Shown piece by piece: positions 10,336 through 22,236 of a DNA stretch of 64,000 bases (its first letter is position 1; each line of letters starts with the position of its first letter). The translations under genes and the position numbers were made by a program. The stretch is from positions 1 through 64,000 of the forward strand of contig MU863905.1 of the NCBI GenBank assembly GCA_033296885.1, read 5' to 3'. This DNA is from Triangularia verruculosa (lineage: Eukaryota; Ascomycota; Sordariomycetes; Sordariales; Podosporaceae). Below the pieces are notes generated by a model. It saw only the letters and a list, made by a program, of their open reading frames with translations. It was not told the DNA's origin and ran no database searches.

Positions 10336-11301
10336 TTATGTAACTTAATTTGTCGGTTCGAATCAAACCGTCACTTATTGCACAGTACAAAACAATCATA
10401 TACGGCCATACCCATCCAGCTGAAAACTCAGGATCCCGTTCACTCTATACTAAATAAGCAGCTGAGTGAGATCTGAACTAGTATTAAGTGGGTGGACACT
10501 GAGAAATCCTCAGTGCTATACGATACTGCTATGTGATGAACTGTTTTTTTCACACAAATTGCACTGTGTAGCATGTGGCCTAGTCTAACGAGAGAACGCG
10601 CCGTCCCGGTGAGCCGGCAACTCTATTCTAACCTCCTTTGCGACAGTTGAAATAAGGTGTGGCGTTTCTCTGCGTGGGTCCTAGTGTATGTAGATAGGGA
10701 TAATGAAGGTAAGCGTGAGCTTCCTTATGTCTACTCTACTTAAATGGTCCCACTGAATGATCTTTTTTAAATTTTCGGTTTTGGTTGAAATGGCAAGCAT
10801 CACAAGATGGCGGGAGAAATCCGGATGACAGGAGCTGGGCGTGCCTGGTTGCATGTGAGCCAATCAGCTGGCCCCTCAACCCTCAACTTGGTGGCTGCTT
10901 GCACAACCATGGTTTTCCCAGCCGCTGCCCGATTACGTCGTTTGAGCTGCAACAGGGGGGCCTCAGCTGGTGACATCGTGTGTCGTTGGTGCAGTCATCT
11001 GCCGCATGCGACAAGGCACCGAGGCACATCACCAAGAGGACCGAACAATCAAGTCGCCAGCAGGCAGCCAGCAACCACTGCCAAGAGACCAGGCCATGGA
11101 AGTAAGCCTGACCAAATGCCGCCTTGTCCTTCTTGGCACTATGCATCATCGACAGGCACTTGGCCTGGCATATATCATGCCCTCTTTATCTTTCCTGTGC
11201 CTTTTGTCCGCTCTTTTTCCTCTCTGTCCTCACTCATCGGCTACCCTACCGATCTTGCTTTGTTTTTGAACACATCTTCCAATAACGTACCATCAGTCTC
11301 C
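10336..11301. other. intergenic region upstream of the APP1-type gene
   Basis: Normal-GC DNA between the TIR element and the ATG at 11302. From about 11170 it is pyrimidine-rich on the plus strand (CTTTTTCCTCTCTGTCC-like), typical of fungal core promoters and 5' UTRs. No other gene was recognised. Confidence 0.55.
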
Positions 11302-12744
11302 ATGCCGAACCCACGGCGTACTCCCGCCGGCACCCCACGGGCCCAGTCTATTGGCTTTGAGCAGAGAACACGAAGCGAATGTGGCTTCGACGACGTCGAA
11401 TCATCCCTGGCCCCGTTTGGTGTTTCCGCCTACCATACGCACCAAGGCACAATCACCAAGATCCTCTCGTACTTTGGCTCTCGAAACCCGTTCCCGGCCC
11501 AGATAGGCAAGGACGATGTGGTATGGCTGATGGACAATGTTGCCTTTCGCGCTCAAAATGAAAATTGGCATGCCGAGTTCGTCGCCGCTGCTTTTGACCA
11601 CCAAGCCTCGCCCAAGCTGGTTGATCTTGTCGGCGACATTGCGTCCAAGGTTGGCCTGTCAAAGGGGGACAAGGAAGAAGCCACCATCGAGAAGCGCATT
11701 GCCCCCTTCGTGATGGAGGCCCTACCTGGGAGACAAGTGAACCTCAAATTCAACAACAGCACCGAGATTCGACTGGGGCCGGGCGGGAGGCATGGCATCA
11801 GCAGTGACATCAGGAAGGTTATAGATGGGAAGGAGGGGGCCGTTGTTGTGTCCAAAGCTGTGGTTCCCCAGAGTGTCACTGGCATGCTCGAAATGAAGAC
11901 TGTCTACGCAGAGCCGGATGGATGGGCCGTCATCTCAGGTATGGAACCCTACGCGCTACTCTACACCTCCGGGCAAGGAAAAAGAAGCTGACTTGACCTC
12001 GATATGATTAGATGTTGATGACACCATCAAGGTCACCCAAACGAGCAGCCCGGTGGGGATTCTGCGCTCAACATTTGTTGTGAGTCAAGCAAACAGCCAT
12101 GAAAAAAAGTGACAAGTGGTAAGAAGTTGAGGAAGCTGACCAGTCATTAGTCTGAACCGACACCAGTTCAAGGCATGCCCGAGCTCTATGCCTATCTCCA
12201 GACCATGGTGACGAGCTCCGCGCCGTGGTTTTACCTTTCCGCCTCTCCCTACAACCTGTATCCGTTCCTCCGGAAGTTCAGGGATGATTACTTTCCCCAT
12301 GGGCAGCTTGTTCTGCGAGACTCCAACCTAATGACTATCTCTGGGCTGCTTTCCAACCTTACCTTGGGTACCGAGAAGTACAAAGTCGACCGAATCGAGA
12401 AGATACATCGCTGGCTCCCGAAGCGCAAGATGATTCTCATTGGAGACTCTACCCAGAGCGACCCAGAAGCCTACGGGGATGCATGCCGAATGTTCCCGGG
12501 CTGGATCAAACTGATCCTAATCCGCAAGGTTGAAGACATTGCGGCCGTTGGTATCCAGGAAAAGAACGAGCCTCAGAGGTTTGAAAAAGCCTTTGAAAAT
12601 CTTCCCAGGTAAGATAGTTTCTCAACTTCGGACAAGCGATTCGAGAGCAACTCTGACGTGGAGATCAGGGAGTTATGGCATGTGTTTGAGGATCCTGCCG
12701 AATGCCAGGAATTGATCCACAAGACAGTAACAGCTGGTCTGTGA
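11302..12744 (+). CDS. APP1-type phosphatidate phosphatase (DUF2183)
   Basis: Four exons: 11302-11938, 12012-12079, 12151-12608 and 12669-12744, joined by GT-AG introns that keep frame and give 412 residues. The APP1 catalytic domain is in the C-terminal half. The HAD-like motif DVDDT (D213-D215-T217) is created across the first splice junction. It is followed by IKVTQTSS, the linker SEPTPVQGMPELY, then WFYLSASPYNLYPFLRKF and LVLRD, all characteristic of the family. The yeast homologue dephosphorylates phosphatidic acid to diacylglycerol at actin patches. The start was chosen because the preceding frame has no family resemblance. A fourth exon (ELWHVFEDPAEC) is inferred because reading through 12609 stops at once. 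Family membership is firm; cell biology is by homology. Confidence 0.9.
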
Positions 12745-12996
12745 GGCATCTGGATAGCCTACCAAGTAGTGTAGGGGGCAGATCTGGACCAGGGAATGTG
12801 CCCACCTCCGATTACGTCACCACACCAAGTTTAGAAAGATTTCGGAATAGACCCCGCACCCCTTGCCCGCATCTCTTCCCGAGCACATCCCCGCTCCCAG
12901 CCCCTCGATTCGACCAGTTGACTTTGACCTCATTGGCATATTCTTGCCAGCAACACTGAACCTCACTGGAACTGCGGCATCCCTAAATCAACAATA

Positions 12997-13863
12997 ATGG
13001 CATCTGAAGTCCCGGCCAAACAGCAAAAGTCATCCAAGGATGTGCCTTACCGCCTTGTCTACTGGCCTGGGCTTCCCGGTCGTGGAGAGTTTATCCGTCT
13101 AGCGCTGGAAGAAGCCGGTGCTGAGTATGTCGATACAGCTCACCTAGAGGATGGCATAAACGATGTCCTCGCGTACAACAGTGGCGACAAACCCAACGAC
13201 GATATCAACATCCCCCTCTTTGCACCGCCAATCCTCCAGCACGGAGACCTTGTCATTAGCCAGACACCCAACATTCTTCTGTTTCTTGGCCCTCGTCTGG
13301 GGCTGGCGACGGACTCAGAAAGTGACCCTGATGGACTGTACAGAATCAACAGTCTCGTTCTCACTGCTCTTGACGGGTTGAGTAACGAACCTCATGACTG
13401 TCACCACCCTGTCGCCACAGGCCTTTACTACGAGGACCAGAAGGAGGAAAGCAAGAGGAAGGCCGAGGACTATGTCAAGAACAGGCTTCCCAAATTTCTT
13501 GGGTACTTTGAGCGCGTGTTGGGGTCCAAAGCCAGCGGCGACGGCCCGTGGCTTTATGGAGGGAAGCTGACGTACGCAGATTTGGTTTTGTTTCAGGTAT
13601 GTGATTATGGAAAACATCACCCTTGTGTGTTGGAAATATCTCGCTCTAATGCATTCATCCTGCAGTGCTTGGATGGCTTGAAGTTCATGTTCCCCAAAGC
13701 AACGGCCAAGTTGGAGCGTGAGGGCAAGCACCAGAAGGTTTTCGCGCTCCACAAAGCTGTTGAAGAGCGTCCTAGGATCAAGAGCTATCTAGAGAGCTCC
13801 CGGCGCCAGAAGTATTCTAATGGTATCTACAGATACTACGAGGAACTGGATTTTGAGGGCTGA
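12997..13863 (+). CDS. glutathione S-transferase family protein
   Basis: A thioredoxin-like N-terminus (PYRLVYWPGLPGRGEFIRLALEEAG, residues ~17-41 in outline) with the GRGEFIRL pattern of sigma/alpha-type GSTs. It is followed by a helical C-terminal domain with GPWLYGGKLTYADLVLFQ. A GTATGT...CAG intron at 13597-13665 (69 nt, CTAAT branch site) joins LFQ to CLDGL. It is a multiple of three without a stop, so the unspliced frame also stays open. The spliced protein is 265 residues. It probably conjugates glutathione to electrophiles in the cytosol. There is no signal peptide. Confidence 0.88.
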   Translation: MASEVPAKQQKSSKDVPYRLVYWPGLPGRGEFIRLALEEAGAEYVDTAHLEDGINDVLAYNSGDKPNDDINIPLFAPPILQHGDLVISQTPNILLFLGPRLGLATDSESDPDGLYRINSLVLTALDGLSNEPHDCHHPVATGLYYEDQKEESKRKAEDYVKNRLPKFLGYFERVLGSKASGDGPWLYGGKLTYADLVLFQVCDYGKHHPCVLEISRSNAFILQCLDGLKFMFPKATAKLEREGKHQKVFALHKAVEERPRIKSYLESSRRQKYSNGIYRYYEELDFEG

Positions 13864-14217
13864 GTCGTACTTGTGGAGTCTGTTTTCTACCCGTTGCTGT
13901 AATTATCAATCTACACTTTGAAAACCTAGGTACTTCTTGTAATCTTTGTGTATTGAAAACATCAAATAAGCGCATGCCCTGTTGGCCAACCTCTTATTGA
14001 GATGGAAGCTGCGGTGATGCCAAGACGAGAAGAGCCGGGGGCGAGAGACGATCGCTAAGCCTGTGCCTGCATTGAATGATGACGTATCGATTCGTCAGTC
14101 GTGATGGAACTTTTCCGGTTGTTCGTGTTGTGCCGTAGGTTATATTGCAAGGGAAAACAGTGACCTGTATGCTACACTTTTGATTCTGAAGACCCGATAC
14201 TTGACTGCGCAGGAAGA
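13864..14217. other. short intergenic region
   Basis: 354 bp between the GST stop and the cupin start, both on the plus strand. No feature was recognised beyond AT-rich 3' UTR-like sequence near 13900-13970. Confidence 0.5.
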
Positions 14218-14913
14218 ATGCTAACTGTGCCTATATGCTTGAGACGTCCAGCTGCTTGGCTTCCTCGTATTGAAGCCTGTCTAGCCAAGCATACATCTTG
14301 TCAGAAACGCGCCCTCTCACCAACACTTCATACAGCTCGTCGCGTCTCAACTTCGACAGGAAACAAAATGCCACCCTTCCCAAAGCCCAATGCGGAGCCG
14401 CCTGCACCCAAGATGGTGTACTTTCCCAACATGACGACGGCCTTGCCGTCCGAGTCCGGAGAGTTCCGGCGTGTGCTTTGGACAGGACTGTACTCGCAGG
14501 TCGTCCTCATGACGGTTCCTGTTGGCGGTGACATCGGCGAAGAGGCACGTAACTCACCACGAATGGGGGGCATGAATGGGATGTGCTAACTCTGAAAAAA
14601 ACAGATTCATACCGTGGACCAGATTCTGACCTTCACCTCCGGCACTGGTCTTGCCCAAGTTGGCGGAGAGGAGCGCGAAATCAAAGCTGGAGACATGGTT
14701 GTTGTGCCCGCTGGGACAAAGCATCAGTTTTTGAACACGGGGCCCAATCCGCTGATTTTGTATACTGTTTACTCGCCTGCCGAGCACAAGGCTACAACTG
14801 TGCACAAGACCAAGGAAGAAGGTGACAAGGCTGAGGAGGAAGGAAGGGATGAGCCTCCTATCTGGAGTCAGCGGAGTAAGCAGGAGAACGAGGAGGATCG
14901 TCCAGTGGGTTGA
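14218..14913 (+). CDS. cupin-2 domain protein, probably mitochondrial
   Basis: Exon 1 is 14218-14544 and exon 2 14605-14913, giving 211 residues. The only frame-keeping splice uses a GC donor (AG|GCACGT) with CTAAC branch site and ACAG acceptor. The single cupin barrel has motif 1 as GDIGEEIHTVDQ (only one of the usual two His) and a good motif 2, GDMVVVPAGTKHQFLN. Cupins of this compact type are often metal-binding enzymes or sugar-isomerase-like proteins; substrate unknown. The first ~50 residues are rich in Arg/Ser/Thr and nearly free of acids (RRVSTSTGNKMPP), like a mitochondrial presequence. A shorter protein from the ATG at 14368 is possible. The C-terminal tail is highly charged. Confidence 0.8.
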
Positions 14914-15196
14914 TTCGAGTAGGATCCAGCAGTATTAATGTTGTTTCGCTGGAGCATTATGTTGCATTGCGAGGTTCACGCACACATAAAACGTGAGAGC
15001 CAATAGAGATTTGGACATCTAGAACACAGAAGAAATGATACAACACGTGAAAAGTCTGCGGATTTCTGTCAGGATAGAACTAGTGACCTTGGATTTGAAA
15101 ATGTAAAGGGGGATCACTTTTCTCCAAAACTACCATGTATATGTACTTAATCTAAGCCTACTGTACAGTGTGGATATATATCCGATGCTCATTTCA

Positions 15197-18009
15197 TTAC
15201 TCAAGATCGCCAATAGTGATCTCGAACTCTCCAGTAAGAGGCTGCTCAACCTCCACTGTCGTCTCCACCGACTCGTCTCTCTTGCGCTTGCCAGCGCCAA
15301 TGATAGTAACCTTGGTGATCTTGACCTTGGTCTGGAAGCCAAACTTGCCCTTGGCGGTCAAAACACCGCGGGCGTAGCGGAAGGTGATCTCCGTGGTGCC
15401 CTTCTGTTGGATGCTGACACCGTCGTCGAGGTAGAGCGTACCGGTGGCGGTGCCATCGGCACCGATGGGCACGAAAAGCTCAAAGTTCTGCTCACGAACC
15501 TCAGTGGTGGTCATGGCCGACTTGACGCGGGCGGGAACGATGACGCCCCCGCGGAGGAACAGGGGAATGTCGGAGAGACCCTGATTCGTGAGGCGGATGT
15601 TGCGGCCCTGCCCCTGGATCTTCTTGTGTGTGTAGAAATCGTAGAAGATATCCTTGGGGAGGTACACGTCGACGCTGGTGGAGCCCTCCTGGGTGACCGG
15701 AGCCACGAGAAGGCCAGGACCATAGAAGTACTGGTTCTCGAGGCCAAAAGTGTTGGCGTCGTTGGGATAGAGGTAGAACATGGGGTTGATAAGAGGGGTA
15801 CCGTCAACAGTCTGCTTCTGCATGGCAGTGTAGATGTAGTCAAGAAGGCGGTAGCGGATATCGATGGCCTTGCGGGCAGCCTTGGTGACACTCTCCCAGC
15901 GGTAGAACTCTTGCGAGATGGCGGGGGGATACTCGTTATGGTTGCGGTAGAACGGGGCGAAGGCACCGAGTGTGGCCCAGCGGGCACACAACTCCTCAGT
16001 GGTTGAGCCAGCGAAACCGCAAACATCAGCACCGACCATGGGAACTTGGTAGATGGCGGCGAACGCCATCATGGCACGGATGGTGCCACGATAAGCAGCC
16101 CAGTCGGCAACGTTGTCACCGAGCCACTTGCCAACCGAGGTACCGGCACCAGCAAAGGTGGAACGTGTGATGACCAGGGGACGAAGACCAGGGCGTCTGT
16201 TGAGCATGGCATCGCTGGAAAAGGTTGACATCATGGAGCCATAAAGGTTGTGGACATCGTACTCGGCAAGACCGTTCTCATGGATGGTGTTCGTGTTCAC
16301 GGTCTTGTTGGAGATGCCGCCCTTGTCGGCGTTCCACGAGTCCATGTATGCGGCCTTGTTGTGAATGGAATACTTGGGGAACAGGAGGTCACGGCCGGGA
16401 AGACCCTTCCACTTGGCAACAGGACCAGCATGGGGGTTGCTGAGGGGAGCAATATCCCGAGTAGCTGGAGCTGCGATCTGTGGCACCTCGTCACGCTTGC
16501 ATTGGGTGCCCTCAGGTTGGAATTCACATGGCCAACTCGGAAGAGGGCGCTCGGAGCCGCTGCGGACAGGCGGGGGAGTAGGCGGGAAACCAACGGCGGC
16601 GGCAAAAGGATCGTCGCAGGGGAAGAAGCAGGGGAAGTTGGAGGGCTCGTTCATATCAATCCAAAGGCCGTCAATGTCGACACCAGTGTCCTCGGAGAAG
16701 AACTCGGCGAACTCGTTGTTCCAGTATGTGGTGATGTTGGTGGAAAACCAGTCAGGGAATACCGAGACACCAGGCCAGACGACACCCAGGTACTCGGAGC
16801 CGTTGTCACGCTTGAGAAAGATGCTGTCCTCAACACCACGGTGGTACGCAGGATAGTCGGCATATCCAACGGCGGGATCGACCATCACAATGTACTTTTG
16901 CTGGTTCTTGTGAAGGTGGTCGACAAGGCTTCGATAGACGGGCATCGGGAATCTCTCGGGGTCGTTGGAAAACACCCTTCTTTTGTCCATGTAGTCGATG
17001 TCGGTCCACATAACCTCGAGAGGGATCTGGGCCTGGCTGTAGTTGTAGACCACCTCGGCCACCTCGTACACGTCACGATAGCCGTATCTGCAATTGTGGA
17101 AGCCCAGACCCCAGTAAGGCATCATGGCGGGCAATCCGGTCACCTCAGCATACTGGCGCGCAACGTCAATCGGGCCGGGGCCGGCCAGGAAGTAGAAGTC
17201 AAACACGCCACCGATAGTGTTGTACTCGAGAAACTGCCCAGACCTGTCCTTGTCGATCTTGATATCCATCCCGTTGGCGTTGAGGAAAAACACACCGTGT
17301 GTGCCAGCCTTGCGGTGCTCGTAATACACGGGATGGCTGCCATAGAGGTTGGCGCCCTCGGGTGTGGCAAAGGAGTCCTGAGACCACATCGTGCGGACGT
17401 AGCTGGTTGTGTTGAGGCGGAACGGATCCCAGTGTTCGCCGAGACCGTACAGGTTGGGGTTGTTAGGAAGCTTGGTTCTCAGGCGCAGATACTGAGACTC
17501 AAAGACGAGTGGCGCGGCAGAACTGTCGAACAGAACCTCGCCAGTCTTGCGCCGGACGACGGAGAACGAGAAGGGGTTGGTCTTGTACTTGAACTCCAAT
17601 GTCGACCGCCTAGAGTCCAAGCCAGAACTCTTGGGGCGAGGGAAGACGGATTCTGGAACCTGAAAGACAGCATCATTGACGTCCTGAATCTTGACATGGA
17701 GACGGTTATCTGTCAGGCTGTCAGTTAAAAGTTGACGGCTTCTGACTTCTGACGACTTGGGTTCTTACCAGTCTCGTAAGTGACCTCCAGGCGCAGCTTC
17801 TCCAGATCAGTTCCGTATGTGTTGCAAGCACGACCAGCCAGCGACAGCTCGGCCGTGAGACCAGATGAGCTGGTCTTGACGTTGGAGGCTTTGTAGCCGG
17901 GGCATTCGCTCAGGGGCCGTTCGGCAGCGACAGCGACAGCCCTGGGCGTGATGGCGGCCGAGCTGAGCCCGGCCAACAGTCCAAGACTGAGAAGACGGGG
18001 TCCGATCAT
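15197..18009 (-). CDS. secreted GH31 alpha-glucosidase
   Basis: Exon 1 is 17769-18009 and exon 2 15197-17709, with a 59-nt GTAAGA...CAG intron, for 917 residues. The N-terminus MIGPRLLSLGLLAGLSSA is a signal peptide. The catalytic nucleophile lies in GLWIDMNEPSNF (Asp432, codon 16655-16657). The acid/base Asp is in KWLGDNVADW (about Asp612, codon 16115-16117). GH31 enzymes release glucose from the non-reducing ends of maltose, starch or related glucans; the length and the long loop between about residues 445 and 540 match fungal extracellular alpha-glucosidases. The several NxT/NxS sequons fit secretion. A long open frame on the opposite strand is a by-product of codon bias. Confidence 0.95.
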
Positions 18010-19454
18010 GGTATCCCTCTGGCGCGTAGAATGTTTACACGGATGGCGGCACCCAGGAGGCTGACCATTGAAACCACAAGTAAGCGGGAAGAGGATTCAA
18101 TTTATCTTCGCGAGTGATGTGCACATTCACATCGACAAGAACCCGCCATCCCGCATTCGGGTCCTGCTGTGCTCAGTCATGGCAGCCACAGGGACAAGGT
18201 GACACTGCTGTCGATCCCATCCATTCTTCGACCCTCCCCTGCCGATTCACTGCAACTGGGGTCGCACATGATGGCATATCCAAGACCCAAATGGCAGGGA
18301 GGCGATGTGCGCTGCATCCCAATGAACTCCGCATTATGGACAGAGCAGCCCCATCACGGTCTTGATAAGGCCTCCGAATGGCAAGGCAAAAGGCCCGTTT
18401 GACGACTCAAGCCAGCGATATACAGCAGGATGTCATGTTGGTGAGCCTTGGCACCTAGCTCTTCATAGGCTCCGCCATACACTACCTGGCCGGCCATGTT
18501 GGTGGAGTACCGTGGGAAGGCTCACTTCTTCCCCGGCCGGTATGACATGGTGAGCGACGGTCAACGGCCGTCTTGGGCGTTGTTTACCCCAGACCAACCC
18601 CCTCTCCGCACGATATTCGCTTCGATTGGCCTATCCCCCGCAGTCTGGTAGGATCGGAGGTGGAGCCGTCCCCCGGCCCGACAGGAAAACCGTTGTGCCA
18701 TGCACGCCATAAAGGGCCGAATGCGGGCTGGAGAAGCACCGGCCAAAGGCTTGCCTATAGCTATCCCGACCGGCCGCCAGGTTGCCGCAGTGCGCCGGCA
18801 GCTCCCCATCATTGTACCTAGTTCTACTGCGGTGGTGATGCTCAGTCTTGGTGACTGACTTGTAAAGTCGAGGCAAGATCGGCGGAAACGGAAACAAACA
18901 AGTCCACGATGTTGGGATAATAGAAAGTTTACCCATGTGCCATGGTAAGGGCTTTGTGAGTTCCAACGTGCCTGTTGACTGCTTGTGTAGTTGACAAGTC
19001 GGCAGGACGCATAGGTATTAATTGGATTGAAAATATGTATTTGTACCTAGAAGATCGGAGGCCGACAAAGAGACGATGTATCCCTGAAAACTGCCACGGC
19101 AAAGCAACTCGCTTTGGTGTATTTGCTCAATAATCGATCCCACCAGTCCAGATATGTTCTTGCGACTTTTTGCCGGTTCCAATGATACATACACTCCATA
19201 TCAGTCAGGACACTGGAGGCCAGACCATTTTACACTGAGCAAGCAAACTCCCCCGAACAGAGCCACACCCCTGCCATCAACGCCAACCTTGATCCGTCTT
19301 TTCAACTCCGACCCTAACCCCACGAGAACCGAATGAACGAAGCCAAGCCAAGCCCTTGTAATGCATGTCTTCATAAGTTATATCTTGATATCGTGCCAGA
19401 AGTAGAAGGATGTTGCGAGTTTTGCCCGCATCTCGTCTTCCACCACACATCCCG
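18010..19454. other. intergenic region upstream of the GH31 gene
   Basis: 1.4 kb between the GH31 start and the 3' end of the caspase/zinc-finger gene, both on the minus strand. It is normal-GC DNA with short frames that look spurious. It should contain the GH31 promoter. Several CCCCGG/CCGGCC patches lie at 18480-18690, but I cannot assign a specific regulator site. Confidence 0.5.
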
Positions 19455-22236
19455 TCAGTCCACCTCCATGTCATCAGCCATCGGCAATGTTATTGCAACA
19501 GTAATGGAAGGATCCTCATCCTCTCTTTTCCCACCGTCTGATAAAAATGAGTTATTGGTATTGTTGCCGCTGCCGCTGCCGTTCCCGTTAGTGTCTCTCT
19601 CGGCAACCCCGTTCCCATTTCCATTCCCAGTCGTAAGTTTGTATTCCCCATCATCCAACCGTTCGATAATGCCCTCCTCCAGCGCCCAGTCCGAGAGAAG
19701 GCTGTCGACACCCATTTGCTGGGCTTCTCCTTTTTCCATGTGGCGGCCCACGTGCTCGGTCCACTCGTCCCAGGACCCGGGGCCCTCAAAGACGCTTTGG
19801 CAGTCTTGTTTTGGACAGGCTGAACGCTGTGGTGGTTGCCTCCTGGTGACCAAACAAGAGGCTTGCATTTCCTTGACATGGGTTTCCCATTCCGCCTGCA
19901 GTTTGCTGTCGCCCTTGGCGATGGACTTTTTGATGGCGAAGGGAGCATGCATACGCCGGAGATGTTGAGTGAACAGATCCTTGCGGTTGAACTCATTTCC
20001 CTTGCCATCGGGACTGCTTTGCGGGCACGAGGAACATCGATAATACTGCAGACACAAATGCTGCGATGCTATGTGCCTCTTCCATTCGTTTTTGGAGCCG
20101 AATGTACTTGGACAACCGGCAAACGAGAAGGCACACGGAAAGGGTCTTGTGTGGGCAGCCGCAACATGCTTCCGGAGCGAAGAGGAATCCTTGAAGGGAG
20201 CATGGCTACACAGATCGCAGAGAGTGTCCTGTTTGGGCGTTTGTTTCTGCAGGGGTCTCCGAGCTTTGGATTTTGAGGTCGGTGTCCCGTATTCAGGAGC
20301 ATATTGGATCTCGTCGCCGGTCGGTCCAGCGACTTCCACTGGGGGGGATCCTGGATCCCCGGCATGCCGTACAGCAATGCTGTCACCTATTCTCGTGTTT
20401 GAGTGATCGTGGGCTGATATGCCGTCATCACTTACGTGACGGACATGGCTCAACGCCTTGAGTTGTTCGGCTGCTTCCTTCATCTCTGCCGATTCTTCCA
20501 CCTCTTCTTTGGGCGCGGCCATCGAGGGCTGCTGCTGACTTTGGGGAGCTGGAGGCGGCGCTCCCGTTGCTCCATTGGTCACCACCGGTTGTGAACGTGA
20601 ATCGGTTTGGCGTCCTGGGGTTTCCTGTTGGATGGGTGCAAAGTGGGCCGCAGGTAGATCGCGTCGAGAGGTGGACGGACTTTCCTTGATAGGCGGTCGA
20701 GCGTCGATCGCCATGCGGTTTTCTTCTGGATCTTTGGACTGCAGGGAACCATTGGCAGCCTGGTTCACTAACCGATCATACAGATGAATCATGTTATGTG
20801 ACCCAATGGACCCCAAAAAGCAGCAGACCTTGTCGTGCTGAACTACATTCCACACGCTGTTTGGCATGGATATAAGAAGCATCGTAGGCGGACCCAGGAA
20901 CATGCCTTCGACCTTGATTTTCGACGCCGCAGGGGGCGTATTGTGAAGCCATTGGGTGAAAAATGCCATGTCAGGGCTTGCGTCGCCGACAAAAGTTGTG
21001 CATACCAACACTCTCGGCTCGTCAAACGTCAAGCCCATGACCTCTTCAGAGCTGAGTGGCCGGTCATCACGATTGGACTTCCAGGTGCCCTGAGGCTCCG
21101 TGTCTGCCGACTGAGGGGGCGACTGAAGTTGGGCGGCTTTGGGGTCTAGTGGTACCAGGATGATTCCATGTCCTTTGGTGGGGGTCAGTGTAAACATGGC
21201 AGGCATCCTTTCAGGAGCTCCGGGCTGCTTGCCGGCGCCGTTGGGTAGTCGGGCAAGAGCCTGTGCGCTCTCATGCTGCCGTTGCTGTCGAAGATCCTCA
21301 CACAATCGCTGCGCACTGAAAGGCCGATTCGTTAGGCTCAGCTTATGGAGCGTGTCGGCCAGAGAGGCAGTGAATGAGCGAGACCCGGGCTCAAATGAAG
21401 TCTGCTCTGGGGTGTATGCCGCAATGGCTTGCTTGGCCACGCTACTTCCGGCCATTGGCGCATTGGGGATTGCACACGAGTCAAGCAAGAGCAGTATTTC
21501 AGACTGTGCATCTTCAAATAGGCACCGCACACCGTCCCATTTCAGTTTGGCAGCATCGTCACGAGCATTGCTAAGGCGGAAGAAATTAGTAACATGACAC
21601 CCAGCAGGAATGGCCCTTTGAAACCTACCAGGCCCAATATAGCTGGTTATCAGGGCCAACATAGCCGTGGCCAGCATAATATATGATCAGAAGATGATCC
21701 GGACGGGCGTTTTCCAAGAAGGACGCCATCTGGACTCCGAGTTTGATGCTTGGATTAGGAACGGTGGGAATCGTCCACTTATCAGTGTGGTAGTTGAATC
21801 GCTCAACAAACACCTTCTCCAGCGCCAGCAAATCCTGCTCCACCGAAGTGTCATCCTCCCATCGCAACATTAGCACCGACACGCTGGTATGTTGTGGCTT
21901 CAAGGTTTGCTGGTAGATGTGCATGGCGGCATCTTGAAGATGGCGCGCGAACGCCTCGAACTCGTGCCGTTCGGGCAACGGCGCAACAGACTCGGCAGGC
22001 GCATAGTGGGGAGGCGGAAGCTGTCACCACGGTTAGCTCTGTGGCAAGTAGGAGGTCAATGCGAACAGGAGACGCACCTGTTCTTGAGGAAAGCCGTGTG
22101 TCGGGGGCGGTGCTTGAGCATGCGGAGGTGCTGGGACCGGAACCGGGACCGGGACGGGCGCCGGTGGAAGAGACGATAAGGCAGGCGGGTCGGCAACTTT
22201 GGGGGCAAGCCTCCTGCGTTTTGAAGAAGGCTCCAT
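19455..22236 (-). CDS. caspase-fold domain fused to C2H2 zinc fingers
   Basis: Exons 22078-22236, 21629-22020 and 19455-21570, with introns of 57 and 58 nt, give 888 residues. A Pro/Val-rich N-terminus (to about residue 60) is followed by a caspase-like fold. It has a hydrophobic strand and the His motif YYAGHG (His171), then LLLLDSC (Cys216) 45 residues later, the His/Cys dyad spacing of peptidase C14. The middle is low-complexity and Gln/Ser/Pro-rich (about 300-630). Four C2H2-type fingers follow at roughly residues 635-657, 663-688, 695-725 and 769-794. The end is Asn/Gly-rich and acidic. Whether it cleaves is unknown; it could be a protease-linked or death-related regulator that binds nucleic acid. 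A further 45-nt frame-neutral intron starting GTAAGT near 20434 cannot be excluded. Confidence 0.85.

Noticed and set aside
10353..10370. T-arm-like hairpin (CGGTTCGAATC...)
   Set aside because: No acceptor, D or anticodon arm around it; simple palindrome next to the TIR element.
16250..17728. 492-codon plus-strand frame antisense to the GH31 gene
   Set aside because: Exact shadow of a GC-rich, codon-biased gene; its translation has no domain pattern, whereas the minus strand gives a complete GH31 enzyme.
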